Shown here piece by piece: positions 6,267 to 6,560 of a stretch of 6,560 bases of DNA. How positions within the stretch are numbered: the stretch's first letter is position 1; each line of letters starts with the position of its first letter. A program made the translations under genes and the position numbers. The stretch comes from an uncultured Alistipes sp. GTDB lineage: Bacteria > Bacteroidota > Bacteroidia > Bacteroidales > Rikenellaceae. The stretch spans positions 1 through 6,560 of the forward strand of contig CAJGDC010000070.1 in NCBI GenBank assembly GCA_904502005.1, read 5' to 3'. Under the pieces are notes generated by a model that was not told the DNA's origin, ran no database searches, and saw only the letters and a program-made list of their open reading frames with translations.

Positions 6267-6280
6267 ATTAAGTACTTAAT
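6267..6280. promoter_or_regulatory. Perfect 14-bp palindrome in the L31 leader
   Basis: ATTAAGTACTTAAT equals its own reverse complement. It sits 6 bp after the -7 element, at or just past the expected transcription start, and 17 bp before the ATG. This is where a repressor site would block initiation. As RNA it has no loop, so a DNA operator is more likely than a hairpin. Zur control of L31 paralogs is known in other bacteria, but this sequence does not closely resemble the Zur boxes I know. Confidence 0.35.
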
Positions 6281-6297
6281 TAAAAAACACAAGCAAG

Positions 6298-6560
6298 ATG
6301 AAAAAGGGAATTCATCCAGAAAGTTATCGTTTAGTGGCGTTTAAGGATATGTCTAACGACCACGTGTTTTTGTGCAGGTCCGCCGTTTCGACAAAGGAGA
6401 CCATCGAGGTGAACGGCGAAACCTATCCCGTGTATAAGATGGAAATCTCCAACACATCTCACCCATTCTACACCGGTAAGATTAAGTTGGTAGATACCGC
6501 TGGTCGCGTTGATAAGTTTATGAGCCGTTACGCAAAGCGCTACGATAAGAAGAACAAGTA
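6298..6560 (+). CDS. rpmE2: Type B 50S ribosomal protein L31 (stop codon cut by window edge)
   Basis: Large-subunit protein L31, which bridges to the small subunit near the central protuberance. The 87 codons begin MKKGIHPESYRLVAFKDMSND, followed by FLCRSAVSTKETIEV (24-38) and the invariant block EISNTSHPFYTGK (49-61), then KLVDTAGRVDKFMSRY (63-78). The protein ends in a basic tail. Only one cysteine (C26) is present, so the four-Cys zinc site of type A L31 is absent; this is the zinc-independent type B form. The frame ends with TA at the last two bases. Because the product already has the family's length, TAA or TAG is very likely one base beyond. The ATG is preceded by an A-rich leader without Shine-Dalgarno. 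It has its own promoter and palindrome, and is divergent from the DUF3575-like operon. Confidence 0.96.
   Translation, partial: MKKGIHPESYRLVAFKDMSNDHVFLCRSAVSTKETIEVNGETYPVYKMEISNTSHPFYTGKIKLVDTAGRVDKFMSRYAKRYDKKNK

Larger units (their letters stand above)
5959..6297. other. Divergent intergenic region, no credible gene
   Basis: These 339 bp separate two divergently transcribed genes. They are AT-rich and carry promoter elements for both sides, a 90-bp imperfect inverted-repeat segment, a short direct repeat, A/T tracts and a leader palindrome, all listed separately. A minus-strand open frame of 126 codons crosses the region. It reads through both promoters, has an abnormal composition rich in Phe, Tyr, Cys and Leu, and matches nothing I know. 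Confidence 0.75.

Noticed and set aside
5912..6292. 126-codon minus-strand open frame across the divergent intergenic region
   Set aside because: It runs through both promoter motifs and the inverted repeats and into the signal peptide codons of the DUF3575-like gene. Its product is low-complexity Phe/Tyr/Leu/Cys-rich with no family signature.

Overview
The window reads as a chromosomal segment of a Bacteroidota species, most likely a gut-type Bacteroidales. Four signs point there: a SusC/SusD pair, lipoprotein signal peptides with acidic residues after the lipobox cysteine, TAnnTTTG-type -7 promoter elements, and mostly A-rich ribosome-binding regions with few Shine-Dalgarno sequences. The L31 sequence (FLCRS after the N-terminal segment) gives a faint, memory-based impression of Alistipes/Rikenellaceae. 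That is not a firm assignment.

Left part (1-4250, + strand): the end of a polysaccharide-utilisation-type operon. It holds the C-terminal 225 residues of a SusC-family TonB-dependent outer-membrane transporter, a complete SusD-family glycan-binding lipoprotein 12 bp later, and after another 19 bp a lipoprotein calcineurin-like metallophosphoesterase with the N-terminal and C-terminal accessory domains typical of Bacteroidota. SusC and SusD should bind and import an oligosaccharide or other bulky nutrient. The phosphoesterase, exported and lipid-anchored, plausibly removes phosphate or cleaves a phosphodiester on that ligand. No glycoside hydrolase is visible, so the substrate cannot be named. 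A bidirectional hairpin terminator (4273-4315) closes this operon and also ends the opposing one.

Middle part (5958-4316, - strand): a tightly packed three-gene operon. A DUF3575-like outer-membrane beta-barrel protein comes first. One base after its stop begins a small protein of unknown function with two transmembrane segments and a coiled-coil-rich tail. A GNAT-family N-acetyltransferase follows, and its start overlaps the end of the unknown gene. A Shine-Dalgarno sequence for the acetyltransferase is written inside the acidic-tail codons of the preceding gene.

Right part (5959-6560): a divergent intergenic region of about 340 bp with a recognisable promoter for each flanking operon, a 90-bp segment bounded by imperfect inverted repeats, a short direct repeat, and a 14-bp perfect palindrome in the leader of the last gene. 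That gene encodes a type B (zinc-independent) ribosomal protein L31 and reaches the window edge with its stop codon cut after two bases.

I see no CRISPR array, tRNA, rRNA, transposase or clearly new defence or mobile system. The items most worth following are the two-TM coiled-coil protein, the inverted-repeat segment, the hairpin in the signal-peptide codons of the phosphoesterase, and the leader palindrome of the L31 gene.
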